A stretch of 64,000 nt of DNA from Acanthaster planci (GCF_001949145.1 NW_019091370.1:1938575-2002574); one strand, 5' to 3'; positions 11,201-23,000 are shown, counted from the first letter of the stretch. Translations and numbers: made by a program. Notes: a model not told the origin generated them from the letters alone.

Positions 11201-13986
11201 AATATTCCCCTAAAACTGTTTGTTAAAATAAAATACACATTTTAAACTCATTTATTCAACGTTTATGTTTTTATCCTAGAAAAAGTACTAAAGTACCTGT
11301 TCCCTGCAACTTTTCAGAAACACAATCCGGAACTCTACGCCTAGTTGGAGATGTAAACAATGAAGGTCGAGTTGAGGTGTACCATAACGGTGCGTGGGGA
11401 ACTATATGCGATGACGACTGGGACATTGACGACGCCAACGTGGTCTGCAATCAGCTTGGGTTCAACGGGGCGTCGTCAGCAGAGTCCAATGCCCGCTTCG
11501 GCAACGGGAGCGGCCCCATCCTCCTGGATAACGTGGATTGTGCGGGTGATGAGTCCCGACTGGTCGATTGTGGCCACAACGGCTGGCTGGTGCACAACTG
11601 CACCCACCAAGATGATGCTGGTGCAAGATGCAATGAACGAGGTAAACTCAGCTCCATGAAAGTATCATAGCAAAATTTGCAGCCAAACCGGCATCACAGC
11701 AGATTTGTGCGAAAGGAGTACGTCGCAGCTAGCAAAGAAATGTGGGCTTCTACTTCAATATCTCCCATACGCACATCTCACGCGCACATGCACTTTATCT
11801 AGCGCACGTTTTGGATTCCCCTAACCAGAAACATGTTTGTGACGTCAAAGCAATAACCAGGAACATGTTAAGGGCAGCCTAGCCCACAAACACGAAGAAC
11901 CAGAAGCGGTTACGTCATCTGTCAGGAAGCAGACGACATTGTTGATGAACATCACTTTCAATCAATATTCGCCATGTTTCTCGTCAGTGGTGCTATCTCT
12001 TTTCACGTCTGGTCTAGAAGAAAGTTTCTCTTTGATTCACTGCATGTAACAACAGATTTTTAAATGTTTGAAGGACGACAAATTATCTGTTTATTTTTGT
12101 GACGGCGGCGAACCAACTCTAACCTTTGGCTGTCGTTCGGTCGGAAGATTGACGTCGCAGAGGCATAACCGAAGTCGCGAAAACGTTTAAACAATGAGCA
12201 AAGCTGAAACATGTTCATATACATGTAGGTCGGGTCAAGAAATCATGTCCCAGTATTGTTTAAATGAGCCTCATTGAAAACAGTGAACTTAACAGAGTTC
12301 AAGGCACAATGACATGCATGCAAGCATCACAGGGATTTCTCGAACAAAAACTAAATTATAGCTTGTCCTTTATCTTTCCATTACTTTTCAGTCTTTGGTA
12401 GGTTAGCCAGTTACATATTTAATTATTCACGCAATAAAAACTCACCCCAAAAGTGACAGCTCCCAAGCCTTTGAACGGTTATTTTCAAATTGGTATCCCC
12501 TTAGGCCTACTGTCTCAGGCACATAAGGCAATTGATGTCATCAACTCTTCCCTTGGACGAAAGCCCCCCAAACCAGGGAATTCGTCCTGGCAAACATTTA
12601 CATTATCTTGCCTTTTTTTCGGGCCAAGCATTCTCTTTTCAAAGAAGTTGTGGAATAATTTCATGATGATGAACTCAGCATAAATTATCACTCGAAGTAT
12701 AGTGTCCTGCGCCCCTTTATCCAGTAAGTGCTTGACTAACATTACCGATATGTCAGAAAGCTGCAGTCTGTAAGGCGATGGGGAGGAGCGACATGAGCGA
12801 CCAATTCCCAGACGTGGATGAAAAGTCAAGGTTCTTTCTTTTTCTTCTCATCTACCAGGATCGAATACTCAATGGTACATTGCCGGTGTTGCTGGAGCTG
12901 TTGTTGTCGTTATGATCGCAGGCCACAAAAAGAAGAAGAAGCCTGACAACCAGATGGCAGCAGGTGTAACCACTCATGTCTCGACGGCCTCCCTTTCATT
13001 AAATCCTGCCCCTCCTTCCATTCAAATCCTATCACCGGCATCTCCACAGCTAACTCCACCTTCCAATGAACAGGCAGGCGACGTAAGTGGGAAAACTACT
13101 AACAGTTAAGATAAAACTTTAATGATAACAACACCACGCATATTCCACCATCAGTCCTTCTTGCATCCGGCGTTTATCACTGCTTGCAAAAAAAAATGGA
13201 ATTAAGTTCAATGTAAATGTTTCCTAATGTCTGTCAAATCCACTCATAAATAACCAACACCTACAAAGGACTGTTAATTCAAAATGAGATTTATCATTAT
13301 TAACCAACGAAAATGCACCACTGAAATAAACTGACTGAAAGTGATCCACACGAGAAGTCAAACGAAGCACAAAATTACAGTGAAAATTTCCAAATATTTG
13401 TAAATGCGACTCAAGAGTGAATACCCGAAGTGATTGTTCCATGGGTGTCAATGCGAAATTCATCTTTTAACATGTATGTACATACATGTCTCATATATGA
13501 AAATTTCGAGGCATAAGAAGAAAACATGCAAGAAACTCCAACTTGGACAGCCTCCTCGGTCTGAGTCACAGACCGCGTCTGAATCACTTTGCGACGGACG
13601 GAGATTTTGGAAAGAACACTGTCCACTGGTTCTTACCTTGTGTCTTACTTTTGTAGGTTGGCCGTCGGAGTGCATCGGTACCAGCACTCAGTGCTTCTGT
13701 TTGGGAGTCAGACGGTGGACGGTCGCCGTCCCACGACTATTCCAACTGGCGTACCACGGCCGATTCAGCGCAAGGAGACGTCTACGAAGTCGAAGACTCG
13801 CAGTCACCGTCCTACTCAGCCAATTTACCGCCGCCACCATCTTACGCCGAAAACATGGATCCAACGCGAGGAAATCTTTATATAGTTGCAGACTCACTGT
13901 CACAGGCCGACACGGATAACTTACCGCCGCCTCCTTCATACGAGGCCGTCACTGAAGGGAATTACCAGAGCTCTTTTCACTTTTAA
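5177..13986 (+). CDS. Single-pass membrane receptor with two SRCR domains and a PPxY tail (five exons)
   Basis: Exons are 5177-5240, 8274-8594, 11318-11641, 12859-13082 and 13657-13986. They join in phases 1,1,1,0 to an uninterrupted frame of 420 codons plus TAA. Predicted order: signal peptide (1-21), SRCR domain 1 (about 25-126), SRCR domain 2 (about 132-234), transmembrane helix (about 242-258) followed by five lysines, and a cytoplasmic tail of about 155 residues. SRCR domains are extracellular protein or ligand binding modules of scavenger receptors and DMBT1-like proteins, so this is probably a cell-surface recognition receptor. The tail carries two PPPPSY motifs, the type bound by WW domains of NEDD4-family ubiquitin ligases. 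Both SRCR domains keep six cysteines and lack the pair (C1, C4) that defines the eight-cysteine group B, although each sits on a single exon, the usual group B arrangement. The ligand is unknown. A further exon in the 3-kb first intron cannot be excluded, although direct joining keeps phase. Confidence 0.85.
5475..5592 (+). repeat. CGCCCCA-type degenerate array, forward copy
   Basis: A degenerate array of a unit near CGCCCCATTTCCACTT lies in intron 1 of the SRCR gene. A matching array in the opposite orientation lies at 7557-7632. Flanking words also match in inverted form (GTGTTAAAACGC with GTCATTCGCCCC here, their complement at 7620-7655). Confidence 0.75.
7557..7632 (-). repeat. CGCCCCA-type degenerate array, inverted copy
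   Basis: The reverse complement of this stretch repeats the 5475-5592 array including CCCTAACCAC and CATTCGCCCCATTTCCAC. Together the two could be the ends of a foldback-type element of about 2.2 kb (5446-7655), or two insertions of one repeat in opposite directions. No transposase frame was recognised between them. Confidence 0.7.
8274..8594 (+). CDS. SRCR receptor exon 2: SRCR domain 1
   Basis: Acceptor GATAGCAG| at 8273 and donor CTAG|GTAATC at 8595 bound 321 nt, phase 1 to 1. The reading shows [32 protein letters not shown], then [24 protein letters not shown]: the complete order of SRCR landmarks with six cysteines. The symmetrical 1-1 phase is what allows such exons to duplicate or be skipped without shifting the frame. 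Confidence 0.92.
8830..9058 (+). pseudogene. Dead SRCR exon copy, truncated by a minisatellite
   Basis: From 8830 the reading [38 protein letters not shown] is plainly a duplicate of SRCR exon 2 some 550 bp upstream. It is dead: the cysteine in VVCRQL is serine (VVSRQL), a TAG follows near 8996, and the rest ([17 protein letters not shown]) is in another frame. After about 9058 the homology ends inside a 31-bp tandem repeat, so the last third of the domain is missing. The copy is degenerate but close to exon 2, so the duplication looks fairly recent. Confidence 0.88.
9059..9733. repeat. 31-bp minisatellite with assembly gap
   Basis: Units resemble AGGCCCATTATGTCCGCCCC followed by ACTGTGTCCGC, period 31 bp. 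The array continues on both sides of the N run 9261-9606, so the true copy number is unknown and the gap is probably due to the repeat. The unit contains no stop in several frames, and 31 is not a multiple of three, so long spurious open frames run through it on both strands; none is a gene. Confidence 0.92.
9958..9995. repeat. Perfect 17-bp inverted repeat (hairpin)
   Basis: CTTTTGTTTCATTTTCC, loop TAAC, GGAAAATGAAACAAAAG: a perfect hairpin. Just upstream TGGGTCATTTTCCTAAC occurs twice (about 9915 and 9942). Function unknown; it could be a mutational product or the remnant of a foldback element. Confidence 0.8.
10684..10856. mobile_element. Foldback MITE with 46-bp terminal inverted repeats
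   Basis: The left arm 10684-10729 and right arm 10811-10856 are inverted copies with about three mismatches; both contain CCATGGAATCAATCTCTTTT or its complement. The interior holds a small palindrome (GGTTCTTAAAAGAACC at 10740-10755) and, on the minus strand, CTGAGGA ... CGAAAC (10802-10774). No coding sequence. No target site duplication could be defined. Confidence 0.85.
11318..11641 (+). CDS. SRCR receptor exon 3: SRCR domain 2
   Basis: Acceptor CTTTTCAG| at 11317 and donor CGAG|GTAAAC at 11642 bound 324 nt, phase 1 to 1. The reading shows [48 protein letters not shown], then [13 protein letters not shown]. All SRCR landmarks and six cysteines are present. It differs clearly from domain 1, so the two functional domains are older paralogues than the dead copy at 8830. 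Confidence 0.93.
12859..13082 (+). CDS. SRCR receptor exon 4: transmembrane helix and juxtamembrane tail
   Basis: Acceptor CTACCAG| at 12858, donor GGCGAC|GTAAGT at 13083. The exon encodes [17 protein letters not shown] followed by HKKKKK, a hydrophobic helix with a basic stop-transfer cluster, then a Pro/Ser/Thr-rich juxtamembrane stretch. It follows the SRCR exons in phase 1 and ends in phase 0. This shows the protein is a type I membrane protein and not secreted. The helix is short (about 17 residues). Confidence 0.85.
13657..13986 (+). CDS. SRCR receptor exon 5: cytoplasmic tail with two PPPPSY motifs
   Basis: Acceptor TTTTGTAG| at 13656; the phase-0 frame runs 109 codons to TAA at 13984-13986. 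It contains [11 protein letters not shown] and, 32 residues later, [11 protein letters not shown], each a PPxY motif (PPSY at about residues 371-374 and 403-406). Other tyrosines ([26 protein letters not shown]) are possible phosphorylation or sorting sites. PPxY motifs are known ligands of WW domains, as in NEDD4-family ligases, YAP and WWOX. The frame has no starting ATG, so simple ORF calling shows only other frames here. Exact continuity of phase with exon 4 and the terminal stop support it. Confidence 0.8.
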   Translation, partial: VGRRSASVPALSASVWESDGGRSPSHDYSNWRTTADSAQGDVYEVEDSQSPSYSANLPPPPSYAENMDPTRGNLYIVADSLSQADTDNLPPPPSYEAVTEGNYQSSFHF

Positions 13987-16650
13987 GACACTTAAAAAAA
14001 ATACCTACATGTAACCACTTTTTGTGGAGTAAGTTCATTGACGGATGGGACGATTTTGTTGGAACAAATGCATGTACAATATAGTTATGCATTTCAGAGA
14101 CAACCTTGCAAACTGTCCCATTAATAGGGATTACGAGATGAGGTGTTGAAGGTGTTGGGAAAGAGGGCGCCCAGAACCCCAAGCCATCAATCCACCTTGT
14201 CTGGCTAAACGCACAAGCTGCACGCTTGATCGTTTTTAAAAGGGACTAGTGTGACATGTCATTTTTCACGGGGTCGCATGTATGTTTTTCTTATTCCCTA
14301 AATCTATCCTATTCAATGTACAATTTAATCTGTTCAATGGGGTGGTGCCAGAATATTTCGCGTTCCATGCCTCACTATCATTTTTTGGATGTTGCTTAAA
14401 ACGACTAGACATAATTTCTGACATATTTCTTTATTATTCTGAAGAAAACCTGGCGTGAATTTTATGACCTTTTATTTTGTCGGTTGCCAAAATGAAAAGT
14501 TTTAGTGGACTTTTAATTCAAGATGGCCGACACCCCGAAGACCGTCTGTTGCATTAGAATAATCATTCTTTATCCTCCCCGGATGTTTAAAAGCATACAT
14601 ATGTATTTGATTGGTTTTATCTGTTTTAGAACGGCAGTATAGTGTGTGACTCTAAATACTGTAAATATGAATGTACTTGTAAACTGTAAGTTAACGGCTA
14701 ATTGAAGATAAACTTAGTATCATGAAAATTTTATAGAGATTTTATTGTTAAAATAGCAGAGGGGATGGGGGATCGACAATGGAATTATTAAAATAATCAA
14801 TTCGCTTTGTTAAATGTTGTTAGAACAACAACATTAAATTAAAACAGATGCATAAGTGACCCTCAAGTTTAATGCAATTCCTTGGAAACAATCAACAAGT
14901 GCTTCTAAAAAGAATGTCACAAAGTGTGAAACGTGTAATAATTCTCCTAATTGGATCTATTTCATTAATGCTTGCTTTGCTTTTAAAGGAAGTCTTGCGA
15001 CAATGCTATTTGATGGCATCTTATCATTTCACGCAGAGAAACTATATTGGTGGAATGATCGATGCGATGGTTTGTGCGCACGTACTTGACAGAAGAATAG
15101 TTATATTAATCGACTGAGAGTTTAGGGATATATATATTTTGACAATATTTGACTTGTGTTCTAAAATGGACAGTCGAGCAAGTAATGTCCTTTTTGTAAC
15201 CCTTTCTGGCATTAAAGGTGCGGCCAATGAGGCACAGAGTAACTTTGTTTAAATCGTTTTATTATTGACCACTAAGTCCATGAAGATGTGAAATAACAGC
15301 AAAAAGTTTAGTCGGATCACCATCAAAATGTAATGCACGTTACTGTAACATTGCACCTACACTGACAGTGCTGAACGACCGTGGTGCTGTGACGTATGCA
15401 GCTACATCTACAGTCAATTGACGCCGAAAAGGTTGGAAAATCAAAAACTTTACTGATTGGACATTCGTGGGTTTCTGGGGACATTCTCTGTTATTGAAAT
15501 CTTCACGGTTCAGAAGGTTTCTCGTTTGTTTTGAATGAGTTCACTTCATCACTTTCCCGCTTTTTTGGGGGGGGGCAGACCTCTCTGGCCAGTGATGGAT
15601 CAAGCATTTAAAAACAATCAAGCGGCAGTAAACACGCATTTCGGAAATGGGTACCCCTGGAAGGTTAATCCAAACATACAAACTTGACATATTTTTCATT
15701 GAGAATTTCTGTTTTGAAATGATCAAATGGCCAGTTATGGGTAAACGGAGATGACAGAAGGAAATTGAAAACTGTGTATTGATAAAACAAAGACTGCGGT
15801 TTCATACACTCTATAAAAACCAACGCCCATCATAAACATATCTTTGCGTGCTGTGCTCAGAGAGTGTTACTCTACCCGTGATAGACGTGTTTTGGGGGCT
15901 TCGTCTTTGGTTCTTTTTGCCGCCTAGGGTGTACAAAACAAAAATGGCGCCAAAGTAGGAATGGCCTTATCTTATAGTTCTGTCTGAATGCCTGGTTAAC
16001 TGAGACAGCGAAATGAGGTAAGTGGGACACTGACAAAATGATGTAATTAAACCAGTCAGACAATTCAATGCATGTACAACTCACAAAACAGGCCTTTGTA
16101 CGAGTTGTACCGAGTTCGTATTCCTTACACGCATCCCTTCCCCACAAAATTTAAAAAATGAGGGCATGGAAATATAGGCCAGGATCAAATCCCTTGGTTT
16201 TCGGGGCTTCCATCCGGTAGCATGAGTTAAACTTATGGATGGAAAATTTTCCTTAGTGCCTGAGAAAGTAGAGGGAAGCTGAAAAAAAGCGGGGAGTAGC
16301 CTTGAAAGTATCACTTTACTAGGGGTAAGTTTGTTTTGCTTGAAAAATTAAAAATGTACTCACCAAAAATTGAAAAAGAAATGGAAAGACTAAGGTTAAG
16401 ACAATATTTTAAATTCTGTTTGAGAAAAAACAGAAATGTCGGCTTGGATATTAATTACTGAGCCAGGAACTTTGTTGATATTACATTGTTTTCGGTTGGG
16501 TTCGAATTAGTTTACTGCTTCTACAAAGTCCCTCAGATCAGCTGTACCATCGAAAACAGTCCAGTGCGATATTCACAAACCTTAACCCCCAGATACATGA
16601 AACCATCAAAGACGGCTTCGGGGGAGTTGCATGAGACTCTGGTACCATTC
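13987..16650. other. Gene-free stretch between SRCR and NUDCD1 genes
   Basis: This holds the 3' UTR of the SRCR gene and the region upstream of NUDCD1. No classic AATAAA was found close to the stop; ATTAAA words lie near 14832. Small open frames (for example around 14856-15117 and 15872-16314) show no recognisable family and no splice-supported context. Confidence 0.5.
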
Positions 16651-16873
16651 GCACGAAAGCCCAATCGTGCCAATGAAGTATAAATTTTCAGCCTGACACT
16701 AATTCATTTTAACGAATTAATAAATCGTTATTACGAATTAGTAATTCCTTATTACGAATTAGTTATTCGTTATTATGAATCAGTAATTCGTTATTTCGAA
16801 TTAGAAATTCGTTAAAACGAATTAGTGTCAGGCTGAAAATTTATACTTTATTGGCACGATTGGGCTTTCGTAC
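16651..16873. mobile_element. Palindromic MITE with 50-bp arms and internal 17-20 bp palindromic repeats
   Basis: The arms (from 16651 inward and from 16873 inward) share CGAAAGCCCAATCGTGCCAA and ATTTTCAGCCTGACACTAAT in inverted orientation with few mismatches. The centre is a run of TTATTACGAATTAGTAATTC-like units. Both ends are flanked by ATTC (16647-16650 and 16874-16877), a possible 4-bp target duplication. It lies about 190 bp upstream of the NUDCD1 start codon. Confidence 0.88.
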
Positions 16874-17061
16874 ATTCGACCATACTGCCCTCTGAAAAAT
16901 TAATTCGGAGACTTTTGAAAGAGCGCCCTCACCAGCCTCTGAAAGCCAGACTGACCCCGAAGTACATACTTAAGTACACGTGAAAGCTCAACGCTAAGAA
17001 GCATCAACGGACGGGACTATGTATGGAAGTACCATGAATTGACGTCCATCATCAGCCCAAA

Positions 17062-20000
17062 ATGTGTACAGACACCTTGCAAGCCAATCGCGACCTCCTG
17101 GATCCGCATTTTGATGGTTATAAGCTGTCACTGGATCCACTGCCAACGTATTCCATTGATGTAGTATGTGGTAGGTATGGAGGAAGGACATGTTAAAACC
17201 ACAAAGACCTACAGAAGCGGAGTGACTTGGACCCTAAAAATCACCTTACTTGAACATGTGGACGTGGTCGGGCGAAAGGGTCCAGTTACTCGGACTACTC
17301 GTACCCGAACATGCCAAAGTGAAATCCTCAGATTTTGCCCCCAAATACTCCTGGGGATGAGTTCTAGACCTATATCTATGTCTATAGTGTAGGTATACAG
17401 ACAACATTAACCCTCCCAGAAAATGTTACAACAGCCATCAGAAAGTGATAATTAATAGGGCCTAGTCCCAAAAAGTTAAATTGAGTTAAGAAAATTCCCA
17501 AGCATTTACTTAGAAAACACTTCGTTTTTTTCAGACAAGTCTCATACTAGTAGGTTTTTTGTCCGTTTATGGAACTCTTACCCGGTCTGGTAACTGTAAT
17601 GCACCCAGTTTCTTTAGGATTCCATGGGAATCCAAGACTCAGTAGTGCATGTTGGTGGTAAGGTTGGAAAGAGTTCCATATATGGACAACCAGTGTTCTA
17701 GCTACGTCGGTCAGTGCCGGTTGGGGAGGTCCACCACAGCGTTCTACCGTCTGGCACTAAGCTTGATGAAGCAGCCCTCTGACTGGCACAAAAATCCATA
17801 AAAAGCCCAGAAAAAATTAGTCCCTATGAAAATTTCATATTTTTACCTGGAAGAAGTTTAAATATTGAACTCTTAATCCATTTGGAAAGAAAAACTTGCC
17901 AGAAAAGCAATCTAGAGCCCCTTAAACGGGCCTCATGACCCTTGGCTGTGACACATGAGACTCCAGCCACTTCCGTTCGCCATTACTAAATTTCCTGCAC
18001 TAAAATCCATGTATGGCTGGCTATAACATTGCAGACAACACTTGATGTTACTGTGCACAAACCCATCAGACTTTTCTGAAACAAACCTAAGTGTTTTTTA
18101 AGTAATTGCTTGAGAAATTTCTTAACTAAATTTCACTATTTAGGACGTGTTATCACTTTCTGAAGGCTGCTATAATATTTTAAGGGAAAGTGAGTGTTTT
18201 CTGTATATGGAATCCTTACCGTAAAGTTTAGTCACATACGGGATGAAAAGAGAACATTCAGTTGAAATTGGAAATGCCCATCAGACGAGATGATAGTCAC
18301 TGTTTCCTTTATATAACAATTCAGATTGATTTCAACGGAAAATTTGCCATTATTTGGCATTCCTTTTGGTTAAGTGTGTGGAAAAGTGCACTTCTTTAAA
18401 CATTCAAAATTGTCCATGTTTTCCTGGACAACTGAGGGCGCTATTGCTGTGATGTCATCCATGCATTGGTTTTTCTTTTCAAAGTGTGAACGCAGAGTTT
18501 CAAAACAATTCTGCCAGTGCATGTTAGTGTCATTTTGTCGTTGACTTGTCATATCAAATTATTTTCTAGGCATTGATGAAGTGAAGCTTCGTAACGATCA
18601 GTACACCCTGCAGCATGTCAAGGCATTTGGCATTCACAACCATTTGGTTCATGACCAGTGGAACCCCAACTGTGTGTACTACATTGATCAGGAGTGGAAA
18701 GTGATTCAACACAGAGTTGTTCTGGTAAAGCTTGAAGTGATTCAAAGAAAAAAGAAACTGAGGCAGGATTTCAAACATCTTAACCACTTGCTGCCGGGAA
18801 CCTTCTTTTGAGCACACTGGGTTTATACGCAGAGCCAGGCTGCCCGAAATGGGACAGAAGAGCTGGTCCGTATAACAAAAGACAGTACTCGGAACAAAAG
18901 ACCTGCTGTTAGGAATTGCCATCATTTTTCGGCTTGCGTTTTTTGAAGGTAATCCGTCACTGTTTTTAAGCAGCATACCACTGTTTTGGGTATACATGTA
19001 GCGCGCCCGCGGATTAGCACCGCGGACAAAAATGCTCTAGGGCAGGGCCCCATTAATGAGCAACACTGCACCCCTGCACGCTAATCCAGCCGTATTTGAA
19101 AAGGCACCACTCACATTCACTTGGAACAAAGGAAATTTCGCAACCCCTCACAAATTCTGGGCTCTCTTTACAGGGCGGTAGGCCTGGCTGAAATACTCGG
19201 CAGTCAATGTAGGTTGCCTGTCGGCTTAGAGTAGCCACCAAGCAGTCATTTGTGTGGGTGTAAATGCCCATTAAATGAAATGAAATGAAAGCACCTGCCA
19301 GCAAGTGGTTAATAATAATAGTACCAAGCATTTGTACATGTACGTTGCTCTACAAAGATCACAGAACGTCAAATTTAACAGCTAAACCTGTCGAGTACAA
19401 GTTAAGCCACTCAGCATGATGTTGGTGCAATGTGCCGTGAACCCATCCATCCCGTGGCTAGGTTTGCCTAATCACACGCAGACAGATCATTGCATTGCAC
19501 GCAGTAGACAAATGGGAAGCTCTTCACACAAACATAAAATGTTGGATGATGCTGATGAATTTGAAATGCAAGAAACAATTTTTCTTCTCTTCGATTAGAG
19601 AATTTCTGAAATCAGAAGGTAAATGGCTAAGCTCTTATAATAGAAAGAAGTTATAAATTCCTTGCCACACATGGGATAATTTAGTTTAAGCTTGAACTGA
19701 GATGGAATGTGAAAACCTCCCGTTTTATTACTTAACTTGGGTGAAGTAAAACGGCAACTTGTTACACAAAGTTAAATGATTTATTCAGGCATTGTATCAA
19801 ACAACTAATGAATGTTTCACATTCTTGCAATGGAAAGAAGAATTTCAGTGGTTGACAATCTGAATGTTCTGTTACCATCAGCTTCACCTCTAGGAATAGA
19901 GCCCTGCTGGTGAGATTGTTTCTACCATTGTACTTATAGACATTTATTACTTGTATCTTAGTTTGATATTCTGTTGGGCGGTTGATAGTGCAAGTCTTAA

Positions 20001-23000
20001 AAATCCGATTAAGATTGCCACATCTTGTGATACTCTGTTCTTTCCCACAACACTGATATACACAGGAGTCCCAGCTTCAACCTGGCAGGGTGGTGTTTGA
20101 GATCAGCCACGAATGCGAGCAGCGTAGCAGGCCGAGGCACAACGCCACACTGCACTTCCCATCTGCTGAACTCTGTCTCCTAGCAGATGGGGCCGGAACG
20201 CTTTACCTACTCGCCACAGCTGACAGAGACTGTGCTGAGCTGTCAACGTGGCAGGTTAGTGCATCTAAAGTGCGTCAAAATCTTACAATGTTGGATTGAG
20301 AACCATCTGTGTGAAACGAAACCTGACATACGTTGCAGTGAGAACCCTACTGATTGCAACAAAACCTGACACAGTTGCAATCAGATCCCTGCTGAATACA
20401 ACACATCTGTAATAATGTCTCTGCTGCATGCAGCAAAATGTAACAGCACATTTGGTTTCACAAAACACGAGTTGTGTGTACATACACAGTGTGTCGTGCC
20501 ACATTATGTTGACCCTTAGATCCAAGAATGTAAAACAGCTTGTAACAGGTGTTGCATTTAGTATGGTTTGGATCAGTGGTATCACCCAGTGTTGGACTGT
20601 CTTCTTGGGACTGCATTGCACTGCTGCTACTTACTATGCGTCCTCATTGGACGCTTAACTTTGCCCCTGTGCTCTGAATGTCCCATGTGGCAGAACATTT
20701 CTTTACTGCTTCAAGATGCTTCTTTGCAGAGTTGGTCAAGGTTATGCTGAATAGCCTTTGCTCTTAAATGTTCTGTTTAAGTAAATGGCTATGTTGAAGC
20801 GTATTACACCTCAAGCTGAATTCAAGGGTTAATGCTGCAAGTAACTTGCTCACAGCCCTTTGTTGTCATTGATTTGCCACAGGTTTTGTACAGTGGAGAG
20901 GTCTGCGGTCCGGCAACACCCTTCGTGTTACTCCACTCAGTAGCACAGGCGGACTCGGCATCAGTTCATTGTTTACTGCTACGAATCGAGGAGGAGCAGG
21001 ACCGTACAACAGGAGATGAATGTGAAGCAAGCACAGCCAGGACGTCAGGCAATTTTGCTGCCTTACTAGATTGGCTGACAATGTCAAAACCACAAGGTAG
21101 GCTACCTTATCACTGGTGATTGCAACAAAATGCGTCAGCGTTTGGTTGCATTTGAGCAGTGATCCCAAGTGGCTGAGTGCACTGTGTGACTTGTTGGGGC
21201 CAAGGTTAGCGTTGATGCAGTGCTGTGCAAGGTACTACAATGGCCACCGGTGCTTTTTGATGCATTCTCTCACATTCATTTCAGCTGTGTTGCAATCTGT
21301 TGCACTGAGTATGGTTCTCATGTCAGTTGTGTTCCATTTTGTTGCATATAGCAGGGCTGTATGCAACAAAATCCGATATTTTCGATATATCGATATTACC
21401 AAATTACTAACATCAGCGATATAGATATCAAACCCATATCGATAATATCGATATATCGACGGTGCTTAGACTCAAAGGCAAAAAAATGGTGTCTTGATGT
21501 GGAAAAATTGACTCGTGACAACACTGATTGTCATTGTCACAAGGCGGAACGTAAGTTCTAATTGCCATTCTCCTTCCCCTTTGGTCAAGCACTGCTTTTG
21601 TTCCAATTTCACCGTGTAAAATATCCTTTGCCTTGAGAAACAGTTGCATTTAAAAATGTGGCATTATAGCAGAAGTCTTGATTTGTGTTTATGGGCAGGT
21701 GCGTCATCACATCAAGTCAGTCGCAGACGGAAGTTAAAGAGTAAACTGGCCCCCTTTTACGCTGCAGTGGAAGCAACCGGCCAAGCGCTGTTCCTTGCTG
21801 GGGAAGCAGAGTTTAAGATAACAGAAGATTCAGCCAAAAGTGCTACAGAAGACCAGAAACAAGACATAAAGGAGAAAGATGCTGACATTTCTACCAATAG
21901 TAAGGGTCCGTTTTCACCATCACAAAATGTGGCTGGATCCAACCATGTCCTTTACACACGCACACATGCTCCCTTCCCACACTGGTTCACGACACCAACT
22001 TTTTCGTATGGAGTTAGAAATATTGATCAACCAAATCTCTGTCTTTTTTCACTAGCAACACACCCTCAGTACACATGGACTCAAACCGATGACGATGTGA
22101 CTCTCGTCTTTATTCTTCCTCCGTCCACACCCAAGTCTGCTGTTAATCTGACGCTGACTCCCGACACCATGCAGCTCAGTGTCAAGAATGGTGACGAGCT
22201 GCTCAGTGGCGCCCTCTACAGAGCCGTTGACGTACAGCTGTGCACGTGGACACTGGAAAATCGAAAGTAAGCAGAAAAAGACATTCCAGGATATTGGATG
22301 TTGTATTTTCTGTGAAACATTCCTGAGATGATGATTGGTTTGGTGAAAACAGAAGGTAGCATGGCTGGCATTTCCACAGTGACCGGCATGACAAAAATAT
22401 GGTACACTTCATTTGTCCAATTTTGATGCACCAGGCTCTGTGAGAATGATGATCACATGACATTTGCTGTAACGTGTCACTTGGCAGACGTTAACACACA
22501 CATAATTTTGTCTGCGAGCTGTCATATATTAATAACCCTTGCTCTACGAGAGCAATTTACTGCAAGTCAGTAGTACCTGCCAGTGCCCTGCAGCTGGCGT
22601 GCATTACCAGTGGAGTGATTTTACTGCACAGCCCAATAGAAGTACACTTCAGTGTACTCAAGAGGATTGTGGTATGCAGCTTTGCTAATCAGTGTAATGC
22701 ATTCAGTAGCTGGACCAAGTTGACCTCCAGTTTTCTTTACAGTTCCTTGAAGTGTACACAGTTTCTCCCTTAAAGTGGTGTGGCCGTTAGTGGAGGGCCA
22801 TGTAATAAACATAGCCACTTTTTTTAACAGGAATATTGGAGTGCATTGACCACGTGGAATTTTGCATGGCAGCCAGCTCAGTACACATCAGAATCCAAGA
22901 AGCATTAACCCTAGCGGCCCTGAATATTACAAAGTACTACTTTGTAGTAAAATGTAGTGTACGGTGCTGTTGCTTGTAAGAGGACATGACCTTATTCTTC

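Noticed and set aside
13434-13939. Open frames of 75-161 codons on both strands at 13.4-13.9 kb
   Set aside because: Shadows of the SRCR tail exon, whose true frame lacks an ATG and carries the PPxY motifs.
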